In this document: positions 42,893 through 51,737 of the stretch, piece after piece
Layout of the letters: each line of letters opens with the position of its first letter
Numbering within the stretch: the stretch's first letter is position 1
Assembly: GCA_011389895.1 (NCBI GenBank)
Contig: JAABTN010000010.1
Span: forward strand, 1 to 64,000
Length of the DNA stretch: 64,000 nucleotides
Source of the DNA: Maritimibacter sp.
GTDB taxonomy: Bacteria; Pseudomonadota; Alphaproteobacteria; Rhodobacterales; Rhodobacteraceae
Reading direction: 5' to 3'
Notes under the pieces: generated by a model
What the model was told of the DNA's origin: nothing
What the model saw: the letters and a program-made list of their open reading frames with translations, nothing else
The model's database searches: none
Translations under genes and position numbers: made by a program

Positions 42893-44476
42893 TTAGTTCA
42901 TGGTGAAGAATTTCATCTTCGGATCGTCTTCGGGGCTGACTTCGGTGCCCACGCTCTCGGTCATGCCCCAGTTCAGCACCTGGTGGTGGATGGGCAGGTA
43001 GAGCACATCGTCCTGAACCGTGCTCCAGATGTCCGCGATGGTCGCGTTGCGCTTGTCCAGATCGGTTTCGGAAGCAAGGCTGGCGATCTTTGCGTCAAGC
43101 TCGGCGTTGGAATACCCGGTTGCGTTCCATGTCCCGATCTCGTCGCTGCGCGTGTGCACGAGGAAGTTGAACACGTATTCGGAATCATACGTCGGAACGC
43201 CCCAGCCCAGCATGTAGAAATCGGTTCCGCCGCTGGAAATCAGCGGGAAATGCTGTGCCTTCGGCTTGGCATCGAGATTGACGGTCACGCCGATCTGTCC
43301 AAGCATCCCGACCGCCGCCTGGCAGATCGCCTCGTCGTTGATGTAGCGGTCGTTCGGGCAATCAAGCTGGATCGAGAACCCATCTTCATACCCGGCCTCG
43401 GCCATCAGCGCCTTGCCCGCTTCGACATCGGTCGAGACCGAGCTGTCCATCTCTTCGGTCCAGCCGTTCACGAAGGGCGGGGCGATCATGCCCGCAGGCT
43501 CGCTCTGGCCCCGCATGACGACCTGTTTGATGGCGTCGCGATCAATGGCCATGTTCATGGCGCGGCGCACCCGGATGTCCGCCAGCGGGTTCTCGCCCTC
43601 GACATTGTCGTTCTCGATATCATCCGGTCCAAGGTGCATACCAAAGAAGATGGTGCGGTTCTGCGCCGCAGTCTTGACCACGAGCCCGTCGCTGTCTGCG
43701 ACGCGCTGCAAATCCTGAACCGGGACATCCTGAATGAAATCGACCTCGCCCGACAGCAGGGCTGCCACCCGCGTGGCCGCGTTCTGGATCGGGGTATAGA
43801 TGATCTCGCTCACTTCCATGGGGAATTCGTCCATGCCCCAATAGTCGTCGTTGCGCTCCAGAACGGTGCGCACGTCCGGCTCGCGGCTTACCAGCTTGAA
43901 GGCGCCGGTGCCGTTGGTGTTCGTGGTGGCATAGGTGGTTTCGCCCCCATCGACGTCCTGGACCTTGACCGTGTCATTGGCTTCGGCCCAACCGCTGTCC
44001 ATCATGAACAGGTTGGTCAGGTTCGAGGGCAGGATCGGGTTGGGGCCATCGGTGACGAATTCGACGGTATGGTCATCGACCGCGCGCACCTCGACGATGG
44101 AGCCCAGCAATTCCTTCATGCCGGAATCGTCGGTTTTCGCGCGATTGATCGAGAATACCACATCCTCGGCGGTGAACTCCGCGCCGTCGTGATAGGTCAC
44201 GCCTTGGCGCAGGTTGAACACCCATACGGTCGGGTCATCCTCTTTCGGGGCCCAGTCGGTCGCCAATGCCGCCTGGAACGCGCCCGACATGTCGCGGATG
44301 ATGAGGGGTTCGTAGATCTGGTGCGCCAGCGTGTGGGTCGGCCCTTCGTTCTGCGCGTGGGGATCGAGCGTCAGCGAATCCCCCGCACGCGCCCAACGCA
44401 GGGTTTCTGCATTGGCGCTCAAGGATGTGGAGGCCAACAGCGCCGCCGTTGCGAGTCCTGTGGTAATTTTCATCAT
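42893..44476 (-). CDS. peptide/nickel-type ABC transporter solute-binding protein, DppA-like
   Basis: A 527-aa periplasmic binding protein of SBP family 5. Start ATG 44476 (or 44473) follows GGGAGAT and gives a signal peptide ending ...SLSANA. The mature part opens with ETLRWARAGDSLTLDPHAQNE split by the cleavage site, and has HTLAHQIYEPLI, GVTYHDGAEFTAEDVVFS and a late domain with NFLVHTRSDEIGTWN. It delivers peptides or similar compounds to DppBCDF. First gene of the operon. Confidence 0.93.
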   Translation of the reverse strand: MMKITTGLATAALLASTSLSANAETLRWARAGDSLTLDPHAQNEGPTHTLAHQIYEPLIIRDMSGAFQAALATDWAPKEDDPTVWVFNLRQGVTYHDGAEFTAEDVVFSINRAKTDDSGMKELLGSIVEVRAVDDHTVEFVTDGPNPILPSNLTNLFMMDSGWAEANDTVKVQDVDGGETTYATTNTNGTGAFKLVSREPDVRTVLERNDDYWGMDEFPMEVSEIIYTPIQNAATRVAALLSGEVDFIQDVPVQDLQRVADSDGLVVKTAAQNRTIFFGMHLGPDDIENDNVEGENPLADIRVRRAMNMAIDRDAIKQVVMRGQSEPAGMIAPPFVNGWTEEMDSSVSTDVEAGKALMAEAGYEDGFSIQLDCPNDRYINDEAICQAAVGMLGQIGVTVNLDAKPKAQHFPLISSGGTDFYMLGWGVPTYDSEYVFNFLVHTRSDEIGTWNATGYSNAELDAKIASLASETDLDKRNATIADIWSTVQDDVLYLPIHHQVLNWGMTESVGTEVSPEDDPKMKFFTMN

Positions 44477-44657
44477 GTATCTCCCTGATGGCATTTGATT
44501 TTTGCCAAGGTAGCGATGCCGCGCCGTCTTGGCCTTTTATGAGCCGGACATCCGCGGATCGCCGGCTGATTGGTGCATGATTGCGCAGATTCTGCCCACG
44601 GATCAAGCACTGCCACGGTTTTGAAGGCGCGGGAGAGGCGCCTGAATGCCGGTGCCG

Positions 44658-45539
44658 TTACGTCAGCATGTTGCGCGGCTCGGCGATCAGGTTGGTGTAG
44701 TGGGCCAGAAACCGCGCCGCGTCGGCCCCGTTCAGCACCCGGTGGTCGTAGGTGAGATCAAGCGGCACCATCGGCACCGGGCGGGGCGCGTCGTCATCCC
44801 AAAGCGTGACGGTCTCGGTCCGCGTGATGCCCAAGATGGCGACCTCGGGCGGGTTCACGATCGGGGTAAAGGCGGTGCCGCCAATACCGCCAAGGTTGGT
44901 GATCGTCATCGACGCGCCCCCCATTTCATCGGGGCTGATCTTGCGGGCCTGCGCGCGGGCCGCGAGATCGGCGATCTCTGCCGCGATCTGCCAAAGCCCC
45001 TTTTGGTCCGCATCGCGGATCACCGGCACCATCAGGCCATGGGGCGTGTCGACTGCGATCCCGATATGCACGTATTGCTTCAGGTAAAGCGTCTCGCCAT
45101 CCGCCGACAACGAGGCGTTGAAACGGGGAAAGGCGTGCAGGCAGCGGGCGAGGGCGGCGACATGAAAGCTCAGCGCGGTGAGCTTCAGCCCGCGCGCGTC
45201 GGCCTTTGGACGCCACGCCTTGCGCAGCGCTTCGATGGCGGTGACATCGGCGCGGTCGTGATGGGTGACCGCCGGGATCAGCGCTTGTGCTGCGGCAAGG
45301 TTGCGCGCGGCCACCATGGCAAAGCGGCTCATCGGTTCTTCGCTCACCGGTCCGTGTTGGCCGTGGTCGACCTCCCAGAACGAGGTGTCGCTACCGCCAC
45401 CGGCGGGGGCAGGCCCGTTGCCGGTGATGTCCTCGGGCCCGATGGTGGTGCGGCCAAGCCGGTCGGCCAGGGCTTCGATATCCACGCCTTCTTGAAGGGC
45501 AAGGCGGCGGGTCGATGGGCTTGCGTTGATTTCCGTCAT
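44658..45539 (-). CDS. 2-oxoacid dehydrogenase acyltransferase (E2) catalytic protein without lipoyl domain
   Basis: A 293-aa protein with a short peripheral-subunit-binding segment (PSTRRLALQEGVDIEALADRLGRT within residues 7-32; TGNGPAPAG) and then the full E2 catalytic domain (about 70-293). The trimer/active-site motif is YDHRVLNGADAARF, where Asn replaces the more common Asp; Asn is also normal in Azotobacter-type E2p. No lipoyl domain is present, although E2s usually carry one to three. The missing part seems supplied by the protein at 46985-48334. It would move an acyl group from lipoyl to CoA. Last gene of the operon. Confidence 0.9.
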   Translation of the reverse strand: MTEINASPSTRRLALQEGVDIEALADRLGRTTIGPEDITGNGPAPAGGGSDTSFWEVDHGQHGPVSEEPMSRFAMVAARNLAAAQALIPAVTHHDRADVTAIEALRKAWRPKADARGLKLTALSFHVAALARCLHAFPRFNASLSADGETLYLKQYVHIGIAVDTPHGLMVPVIRDADQKGLWQIAAEIADLAARAQARKISPDEMGGASMTITNLGGIGGTAFTPIVNPPEVAILGITRTETVTLWDDDAPRPVPMVPLDLTYDHRVLNGADAARFLAHYTNLIAEPRNMLT

Positions 45540-45548
45540 GTCTGCCCC

Positions 45549-46973
45549 TTACCAGTTGGCCGAGATATACTGGGTTTCCATGAATTCGAGCATGCCTTCG
45601 TGCCCGCCCTCGCGGCCAAGGCCCGATTGCTTGGTGCCGCCAAAGGGCGCGGCCGGGTCGCTTACCAGACCACGGTTCAACCCGACCATGCCGTAATCCA
45701 AGCGTTCGCACACCTGAAGCGCACGTTTGAAATCGCCCGAGAACACGTAGGCGACCAGCCCGTATTCGGTATCATTGGCCCGCGCGATCGCTTCGCCCTG
45801 ATCCGAGAAGGTCTGAATCGCGGCGACCGGGCCGAAGATCTCGTCATGCACACAGTCGGCGGTTTCGGGCACGCCGGACAACACCGTTGGCGGGTAGAAA
45901 TACCCGGGGCCATCGGGCACCACACCGCCGCATTCCACGGTCGCGCCCTTGGCGACGGCATCGGCGACGAAAGCCGCGACCTTGTCGCGCGTGCCCGCGT
46001 TGACCAAGGGGCCGACATCGACCGAGGGATCGCTGCCGTCCCCGACCTTCAGCGCCGCCATTCGCTCGGCCAACCGCCGGGTGAACTCCTCGGCAATGTC
46101 TTCGTGCACGTAGATGCGGTTCGCCGCCGTGCAGGCTTCGCCAAGATTGCGCATCTTTGCCAGCATCGTGCCTTCGATCGCGACCTCCATATCGGCGTCT
46201 TCAAAGACGACAACCGGGGCATTCCCGCCCAGCTCCATCGCGGGTTTCAGAACCTGGTCCGCCGCGCTTTTCAAAAGCGTGCGCCCCACGCCGGTGGAGC
46301 CGGTGAAGCTGACCACCCGCACGCGCGGATCATGTAGCATATGATCCACCAGCGCGCCGGTTTTGCGGGACGGGAGCACGTTGACCAACCCGGGCGGCAC
46401 CCCAGCCTCTTCCAGCGTCGGCATCAGCGCCAGCATGGTCAGCGGCGTTTCCGAGGCGGGCTTGATGACCACGCCGCACCCCGCCGCAAGCGCCGGGGCG
46501 ATCTTTCGCGTGCCCATGGCCGCCGGGTAATTCCACGGGGTCACCAAAACCGCCAGCCCGGCGGGCTTGTGCTGCACCACGATACGCGCGCCCGAGGCCG
46601 GGGCATGGGTGATCAGCCCATCGGCGCGCACGGCTTCCTCGGCGAACCAGCGAAAGAACTCGGCCGCATAGGTGGCCTCACCAATCGCATCGGCCCGCGC
46701 CTTGCCGTTTTCAAGCGTGATCAGGCGGGCGAAGTCTTCGAGCCGTTCGGTCATCAGCTCCCACGCCCGGCGCAACACTTCGGAGCGTTCGCGCGGAGTG
46801 CGGGCGGCCCAGTCGGCCATGGCGGCCTCGGCGGCATCAAGCGCCGCGTCGGCGTCATTGATCCCGGCGGAGGCGACCGAGGCGAGCACGCTCTCAGTAG
46901 CCGGGTTGATGACATCGAAGCGGTCGGCTGCCGATTGCCATGTGCCGTTGATGTAGAGGTCGGTGAAGTCCAT
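45549..46973 (-). CDS. NAD(P)-dependent succinate-semialdehyde-type aldehyde dehydrogenase
   Basis: A 474-aa ALDH. Start ATG 46973 (MDFTDLYINGTWQ) is behind GGAGAG; the track start runs into the upstream gene. The catalytic Glu is in MELGGNAPVVVF (about 250) and the Cys in NLGEACTAANRIYV (about 285); GPLVNAGTRDKV and PFGGTKQSGLGREGG are typical of the GabD/SSADH group. It sits between the two E2 genes, 11 and 9 bp from them, so it clearly belongs to the pathway and may feed or drain the 2-oxoacid dehydrogenase. True aldehyde unknown. Confidence 0.92.
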   Translation of the reverse strand: MDFTDLYINGTWQSAADRFDVINPATESVLASVASAGINDADAALDAAEAAMADWAARTPRERSEVLRRAWELMTERLEDFARLITLENGKARADAIGEATYAAEFFRWFAEEAVRADGLITHAPASGARIVVQHKPAGLAVLVTPWNYPAAMGTRKIAPALAAGCGVVIKPASETPLTMLALMPTLEEAGVPPGLVNVLPSRKTGALVDHMLHDPRVRVVSFTGSTGVGRTLLKSAADQVLKPAMELGGNAPVVVFEDADMEVAIEGTMLAKMRNLGEACTAANRIYVHEDIAEEFTRRLAERMAALKVGDGSDPSVDVGPLVNAGTRDKVAAFVADAVAKGATVECGGVVPDGPGYFYPPTVLSGVPETADCVHDEIFGPVAAIQTFSDQGEAIARANDTEYGLVAYVFSGDFKRALQVCERLDYGMVGLNRGLVSDPAAPFGGTKQSGLGREGGHEGMLEFMETQYISANW

Positions 46974-46984
46974 GTCGCTCTCCG

Positions 46985-48334
46985 TCAAAGCAGGTGCTGG
47001 AGCGGTTGCTCCATGCAATCCGCGAAATTGGTCAAAAGGGTGATGGCGGCGTCCGCGTCCATCTGGTTGGGGCTGGTCTCAAGCGTCAGGGTCAGACCGG
47101 TGTCATCGGACATCACCGTCAGGACCGGATGATCCTCGCCCCCCATGGCGACCGCGCGGATCGACCCGCCGCGCAGGTCGCGCAGGACAAGGTCAGGCGA
47201 GGACGGGGTTTCTTCGGGCGTCGCAGACACTGGTTCGACCCGCGACAGCGCGCGGCCCGGTGGCACGGCAAACTGCCGGGTCTGGCCCAGCCGGGTCACC
47301 GCGACGGTGCAGGGGGCGGGCAGGTTCGCCCCGGCCAGACCGGCCAAAAGCGCGTCGGCGTCGGTCAACCCATGGGCCTCCTTGGCCCAGCCTGCAAAGG
47401 CGGCAAAGCCATCGGTCGCGACCTTCGCGGTCAGGCTGCGGGTGGCGGCCTGTGACCCTGCCTGCGACCCTGCGGCGGTGTCGGGCAGCGCGCGCAGGGA
47501 GTCGAGATCGCGAACGTGGAAGGGTTGCGGATGACCGGCTTTGGCAAGGCGGTTCAGATCCAGTCCCTGTTCACGCGCGATGCGCCGCGCCTTGGGCGAA
47601 GCAAGGATGCGCCCGCCAACCGCCCGGGGCGCGGGGGCGGGTTTGCTCTGTTCCCTCGCAGGCTTTGGGGATGTCTCGGCGGGCGCTGGCGCAGGGTCCG
47701 CCTCGGCCTTGGGCGCGGCAGCGGCGGCGGCCCCGCGTGCGCGTGCGATGGGGGCCTCCGGTTCGCTGTCCCCGATAATGGCGACCGCTTCGCCCACCGG
47801 CACCTCTTCGCCCGCCTCGGCGAGCGTGGCGAGAAGGTATCCGTCCTGCCCTGCGGGCACCTCCATGGTGGATTTATCCGTCTCGACCTCGAACAACAGG
47901 TCATCGACTGCGACCGGGTCACCGGGCGATTTCAACCACGTGACCAGAAGGCCCGAATCCTGCGCCATGCCAAGTTGCGGCATGGTCACCGATGTGCCCT
48001 CAGGCAGGTCGTCTGCCCCGGATGTGGGTGCGGATGCGGGGGGTGTGTCTGATCCGGTGACCGCTGCGGGTGCATCGGGGCCCGCGTCATCCTCGGCGCT
48101 GTCGGAAATGCGCGCGATCACCGCGCCGACTGGCACGTCTTCGCCCTCGGCGGCGGTGACGGCGGTCAGAAACCCGCCCTCCTGCGCCTCGACCTCCATC
48201 GTGGCCTTGTCGGTCTCGACCTCGAACAACGCATCGCCCTTGGTCACCGGGTCCCCCGGGGCCTTGAGCCACGCGACGATCTTGCCCGCGTCCTGCGCCA
48301 TGCCAAGCTGGGGCATCGTCACATCATGCGGCAT
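46985..48334 (-). CDS. two-lipoyl-domain E2 protein with decayed catalytic domain
   Basis: A 449-aa protein. Two lipoyl domains at about 1-78 and 115-190 each carry the lipoylated Lys in ETDKATMEV and ETDKSTMEV. An Ala/Pro linker follows, then a peripheral-subunit-binding domain at about 240-278 (ILASPKARRIAREQGLDLNRL). The remaining 160 residues end like an E2 catalytic core (DADAAITLLTNFADCMEQPL), but the DHRxxxG active-site motif is gone (LETSPNQMDADA). It should carry the acyl groups while catalysis happens on the separate E2 at 44658-45539. It overlaps the E1-beta gene by 11 bp. Confidence 0.9.
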   Translation of the reverse strand: MPHDVTMPQLGMAQDAGKIVAWLKAPGDPVTKGDALFEVETDKATMEVEAQEGGFLTAVTAAEGEDVPVGAVIARISDSAEDDAGPDAPAAVTGSDTPPASAPTSGADDLPEGTSVTMPQLGMAQDSGLLVTWLKSPGDPVAVDDLLFEVETDKSTMEVPAGQDGYLLATLAEAGEEVPVGEAVAIIGDSEPEAPIARARGAAAAAAPKAEADPAPAPAETSPKPAREQSKPAPAPRAVGGRILASPKARRIAREQGLDLNRLAKAGHPQPFHVRDLDSLRALPDTAAGSQAGSQAATRSLTAKVATDGFAAFAGWAKEAHGLTDADALLAGLAGANLPAPCTVAVTRLGQTRQFAVPPGRALSRVEPVSATPEETPSSPDLVLRDLRGGSIRAVAMGGEDHPVLTVMSDDTGLTLTLETSPNQMDADAAITLLTNFADCMEQPLQHLL

Positions 48335-49319
48335 CTATCATCTCCCCCGCGCACAGCTTGCGCGCGTTCCCGGCGACGCCCTCGGGGGTCGGCACCGTGA
48401 TGTCTTCGAGCGCCGGTGAGAACGGCACCGGCACATCCATCGCGCCCATGCGCAGCACCGGCGCATCGAGATGGTAGAAAGCCCTTTCGTTCAACCGGCT
48501 CGCGATCTCGGCGGTCACGCCGTAGCTCTGGTGACCTTCGTCGATGACGATGGCACGGCTGGTCTTCTTCACGCTGGCCAGAAGCGTCGCCTCGTCCAGC
48601 GGCACGATTGTGCGCGGGTCGATCACCTCGGCGCTGATGCCGTCCGAGGCGAGCATCTCGGCGGCTTTTTCCGCCACCTGCACCATCGAAGACGTGGCGA
48701 TCAGGGTGATGTCATCGCCGGCGCGTTTCACATGCGCCTCGCCAAGAGGGATCAGGAATTCCTCTTCCGGCACCGGGGCCTTGTCCTGATACATCAGCTT
48801 GTCTTCGAAGATCACCACCGGGTTGTTGTCGCGGATGGCGGTTTTCATCAGCCCCTTCGCCTCGTAGGCGCTCGACGGCATGGCGACCTTCAGCCCCGGA
48901 ATATGCGCCACGAGCGCCTGCAAGGATTGCGAATGCTGCGCGGCCGAGCGCCGGGTCGCCCCCATGTTGGTGCGCAGAACCATTGGCACCGTCAGCTTGC
49001 CGCCCGACATGTAATGCTGCTTGGCGGCCTGATTACAAAGCTGGTCCATCACCAGGTAAATAAAATCGCCGAACATCAGATCGACAATGGGGCGGGCACC
49101 GGTCATCGCGGCACCCACGGCCAGTCCGACAAAGCCCGGTTCCGAGATTGGCGTGTCGAGCACGCGGTCGGTGCCGAATTCTTCGACAAGCCCGGACAGT
49201 ACTTTGAACGGTGTGCCGGCTTCGGCCACGTCCTCACCCATCAGGAAGACGGTCGGGTCGCGGCGCATTTCCTCTGCGATGGCCTCGTTCACGGCCTGGG
49301 ACAGGGTGATCTCTCGCAT
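48324..49319 (-). CDS. 2-oxoacid dehydrogenase E1 component, beta subunit
   Basis: A 331-aa transketolase-like subunit (PDHB/AcoB type). It shows REITLSQAVNEAIAEEM, FLMGEDVAEAGTPFKV, DTPISEPGFVGLAVGAAM and the C-terminal domain VIDPRTIVPLDEATLLASV and DEGHQSYGV. With the alpha subunit it binds ThDP at the interface and decarboxylates a 2-oxoacid (or splits acetoin) to reductively acylate lipoyl-E2. It is placed 12 bp after E1-alpha. Which substrate is used cannot be told from sequence. Confidence 0.94.
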   Translation of the reverse strand: MREITLSQAVNEAIAEEMRRDPTVFLMGEDVAEAGTPFKVLSGLVEEFGTDRVLDTPISEPGFVGLAVGAAMTGARPIVDLMFGDFIYLVMDQLCNQAAKQHYMSGGKLTVPMVLRTNMGATRRSAAQHSQSLQALVAHIPGLKVAMPSSAYEAKGLMKTAIRDNNPVVIFEDKLMYQDKAPVPEEEFLIPLGEAHVKRAGDDITLIATSSMVQVAEKAAEMLASDGISAEVIDPRTIVPLDEATLLASVKKTSRAIVIDEGHQSYGVTAEIASRLNERAFYHLDAPVLRMGAMDVPVPFSPALEDITVPTPEGVAGNARKLCAGEMIDAA

Positions 49320-49331
49320 TTTCGGCTCTCC

Positions 49332-50309
49332 TCAGTCCGCGTAAACATGCATGTCCACTTCGGACACATCGGGGTAGCGGGCGGCCTCGGCATAAGCGAC
49401 GGCCTCACGGGCATCGGTTTCGATCTCGGCATTCATCGCCTCGATCTCGTCCTCGGACGCGATCCCTTCTTCGACGAGGTAGGCGCGAAAGCGCACGATC
49501 GGATCGCGGTTGTCCTTCCAATCGCGTTCCTCGTCCTTGGAGCGGTAATATTCGCGGTTGATGTCGCCCACGTGGTGTCCGTGATAGCGGTAGGTCATCA
49601 GCTCGATAAAAAACGGCCCCTCGCCCTTGCGCGCCCGGTCGACCAGCTTTCGGGTCAGCGCGTTGACGGCCAGCACATCCTGCCCGTCGATCTGGTGCGC
49701 TTCGATCCCGAAGGCCTCGGCGCGCGCGGTGATTGAGCCTGCGGCGATTTCATCGGTCTTGGTGTATTCGGAATAGCCGTTGTTTTCACAGGCATAAATC
49801 ACCGGGAGCTTCCACAGCGCCGCCATGTTCATGACCTCGTACATAAGCCCCTGCGCGGTCGCCCCATCGCCGAAGAAACAGACCGTCACGTCATCGTTGC
49901 CCTGAAGCTTTGCGCGCAGGGCCGATCCGGTGGCGATCCCCATGGACCCGCCGACGATTGCATTGGCGCCAAGGTTGCCGTGGCTTTGATCGGCGATATG
50001 CATGCTTCCGCCCTTGCCCCGGCAATAGCCCTCTTCCTTGCCCAGAAGCTCGCAGAACATTTCCTTGAATTCGGCCCCTTTGGCGACGCAATGCCCGTGA
50101 CCCCGGTGGGTCGAGGTGATGCGGTCGTCATCCGTCAGGGCCTCGCAAATCCCCACCGCCACGGCTTCTTCGCCGGAATACATGTGGGTCAGGCCCGGCA
50201 TCTTGGCCGAGAGGTAAAGCTGGTTGGCGTTATCTTCGAAGGTGCGGATGCGCACCATCTGGCGATACATGCGCAGGTAGTCTTCGGTGTTCGTCTTGGT
50301 CTTGGCCAT
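49332..50309 (-). CDS. 2-oxoacid dehydrogenase E1 component, alpha subunit
   Basis: A 325-aa subunit (PDHA/AcoA type). Start ATG 50309 (MAKTKTNTEDYLRMYRQM) follows GGGAGAAC; the track start includes the repeat element. The ThDP motif is GDGATAQGLMYEVMNMAAL...ENNGY (about 165-198). The phosphorylation-loop region reads TYRYHGHHVGD (about 260). Upstream are a REP-like palindrome and the M24-family gene of the same operon. No E3 (lipoamide dehydrogenase) gene is in the window, so it must be borrowed from elsewhere. Confidence 0.94.
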   Translation of the reverse strand: MAKTKTNTEDYLRMYRQMVRIRTFEDNANQLYLSAKMPGLTHMYSGEEAVAVGICEALTDDDRITSTHRGHGHCVAKGAEFKEMFCELLGKEEGYCRGKGGSMHIADQSHGNLGANAIVGGSMGIATGSALRAKLQGNDDVTVCFFGDGATAQGLMYEVMNMAALWKLPVIYACENNGYSEYTKTDEIAAGSITARAEAFGIEAHQIDGQDVLAVNALTRKLVDRARKGEGPFFIELMTYRYHGHHVGDINREYYRSKDEERDWKDNRDPIVRFRAYLVEEGIASEDEIEAMNAEIETDAREAVAYAEAARYPDVSEVDMHVYAD

Positions 50310-50323
50310 GAAGTTCTCCCGAA

Positions 50324-50375
50324 GGTGGGTTGGCACCCACCCTACGAATGCTGCGTAGGGTGGGTGAAACCCACC
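50324..50375. repeat. nested palindromic extragenic element (REP-like)
   Basis: CACCCACCCTACG and CGTAGGGTGGGTG are inverted around AATGCTG, and an outer pair GGTGGGTT/AACCCACC encloses them. GTAGGGTGGGT-type palindromes are common dispersed repeats in proteobacteria. Here it fills the gap between two genes of one operon. Confidence 0.8.
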
Positions 50376-50377
50376 GT

Positions 50378-51676
50378 TCAATAACGGTTGGCGATGGGCA
50401 GCTCTTCTGCGGGGAAAAGGCTGATCACCTCGACACCCGTTTCGGTCACCACCACTTCTTCCTCGATCCGGGCCGCGGAATACCCGTCAGCGGCGGGGCA
50501 GTAGGTTTCCAGCGCGAAAACCATGCCGGTCTGGATCTCCATCGGGTGATCAAGCGAGACCGCCCGGCTGATGATGGGCCGCTCATGCAGCGCGAGGCCC
50601 AGACCATGACCGAATTGAAGCCCGAAGGCGGCGTCTTCGCTCGGGAAGCCAAACTCTTCTGCCTTGGGCCAGAGCTTGGCGACCTCGTCGGTCGTGACAC
50701 CCGGTTTGATCGCCTGGATCGAGGCGTCGATCCATTCGCGCGCTTTCACGTAGGCGTCCACCTGTGCGGGCGTCGAGCGCCCGATGTTGAAGGTCCGGTA
50801 GTAGCAGGTTCGATAGCCCTGATAACTTTGCAGGATATCGAAGAACGCCTGATCTCCGGGCCGGAACAGCCGGTCGGTGAAATTGTGCGGATGCGGGTTG
50901 CAACGTTCGCCAGAGATGGCGTTGATCGCCTCGACATCGTCCGATCCCATCTCGTAGAGCAGCTTGTTGGACATGGCGACGATGTCGTTCTCGCGCACCC
51001 CCGGTTTCAGCTCTTCGTAGATCATGTGGTAGACGCCATCGACCATCGAGGCCGCCTGCGTCAGAAGCTGGATCTCGTCCCAGTTCTTGATCTCGCGGGC
51101 GGCGAGCATGATCTGCTGGCCGTCAACGACATGCAGGCCCTCTTCCAAGAGCGCATGGAACATGGCGGTTTCGGCGTAATCGACGCCCACCGGCATGTCG
51201 CCCATGCCCGCTTCGCGGATCAGGCGGGCGATGTCTTTCGCGTATTTCTTCATCAGGCCGAATTCCGGCGGGATCGTGCCCCGCATCCCGACGACACCGG
51301 CAAGACAGTGATCGGGCTCCAGCCAGTCGGCGTGGCGTTTGTGGTGCATCGCGGCCGATCCGAAGTCCCAGACATAGGGGCTGTCGTCGCCGGTGAGCAG
51401 GCAGAAGCGGCACATCTTGTCCCGCTCCCATTCCCCGATCTTGGTCGCGCTGACGTAGCGGATGTTGTTCACGTCGAACAACAAAAGCGTTCCCGCCTCG
51501 GACGCCTGTAGCGCTTGGCGGGTGCGGGCAAGGCGGTAGCGGCGCAGCCGGTCGTGGTCGATCCGGCGTTCGAAATCCACCGAGGTATGGCCCCAGGCTG
51601 GAATGCGATCACGCCATTCCCAGTTCGGCTCAAGATCGGTCGGGGTCAAAAGGTTCGGCATCAAAGCGCGTGACAT
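50378..51676 (-). CDS. M24-family (aminopeptidase P / creatinase-like) protein with altered metal site
   Basis: A 432-aa protein. ATG 51676 (MSRALMPNLLTPTDLEP) follows CCGGAGGAG. The N-terminal creatinase domain covers about 1-190, and the pita-bread domain about 200-430. Metal-ligand equivalents seen are Asp in FFDILQSYQGY, His in FGHGLGLALHE, Glu in FALETYCPAA and Glu in RIEEEVVV. The second Asp of the usual gYxxDxtRt motif is replaced (RTCYYRTF), so the dinuclear site may be incomplete, as in creatinase. It may be a lyase or amidinohydrolase and not a peptidase. DddP-like DMSP lyase was considered but not supported. Confidence 0.85.
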   Translation of the reverse strand: MSRALMPNLLTPTDLEPNWEWRDRIPAWGHTSVDFERRIDHDRLRRYRLARTRQALQASEAGTLLLFDVNNIRYVSATKIGEWERDKMCRFCLLTGDDSPYVWDFGSAAMHHKRHADWLEPDHCLAGVVGMRGTIPPEFGLMKKYAKDIARLIREAGMGDMPVGVDYAETAMFHALLEEGLHVVDGQQIMLAAREIKNWDEIQLLTQAASMVDGVYHMIYEELKPGVRENDIVAMSNKLLYEMGSDDVEAINAISGERCNPHPHNFTDRLFRPGDQAFFDILQSYQGYRTCYYRTFNIGRSTPAQVDAYVKAREWIDASIQAIKPGVTTDEVAKLWPKAEEFGFPSEDAAFGLQFGHGLGLALHERPIISRAVSLDHPMEIQTGMVFALETYCPAADGYSAARIEEEVVVTETGVEVISLFPAEELPIANRY

Positions 51677-51737
51677 GTGGGTCTCCTCCGGGCCGGTCGT
51701 CGGCCCACCATTGGTTTTTCGGTGTCGAAACGGGGCG

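Noticed and set aside
44658-45539. Inactive E2 because DHRxxDG reads DHRVLNG
   Set aside because: Asn at this place is normal in Azotobacter/Pseudomonas-type E2p, so it does not argue for loss of activity.
42815-46337. Two long plus-strand ORFs (557 and 563 aa)
   Set aside because: Shadows of the DppA-like, E2 and aldehyde dehydrogenase genes on the minus strand; no domain visible.
48471-51511. Plus-strand ORFs of 421 and 393 aa
   Set aside because: Shadows of E1-beta, E1-alpha and the M24 gene, with His/Arg/Val-rich composition.
50378-51676. DMSP lyase DddP
   Set aside because: The protein is in the M24 superfamily, but the sequence around the metal site differs from the DddP pattern I remember, and no other DMSP gene is nearby.
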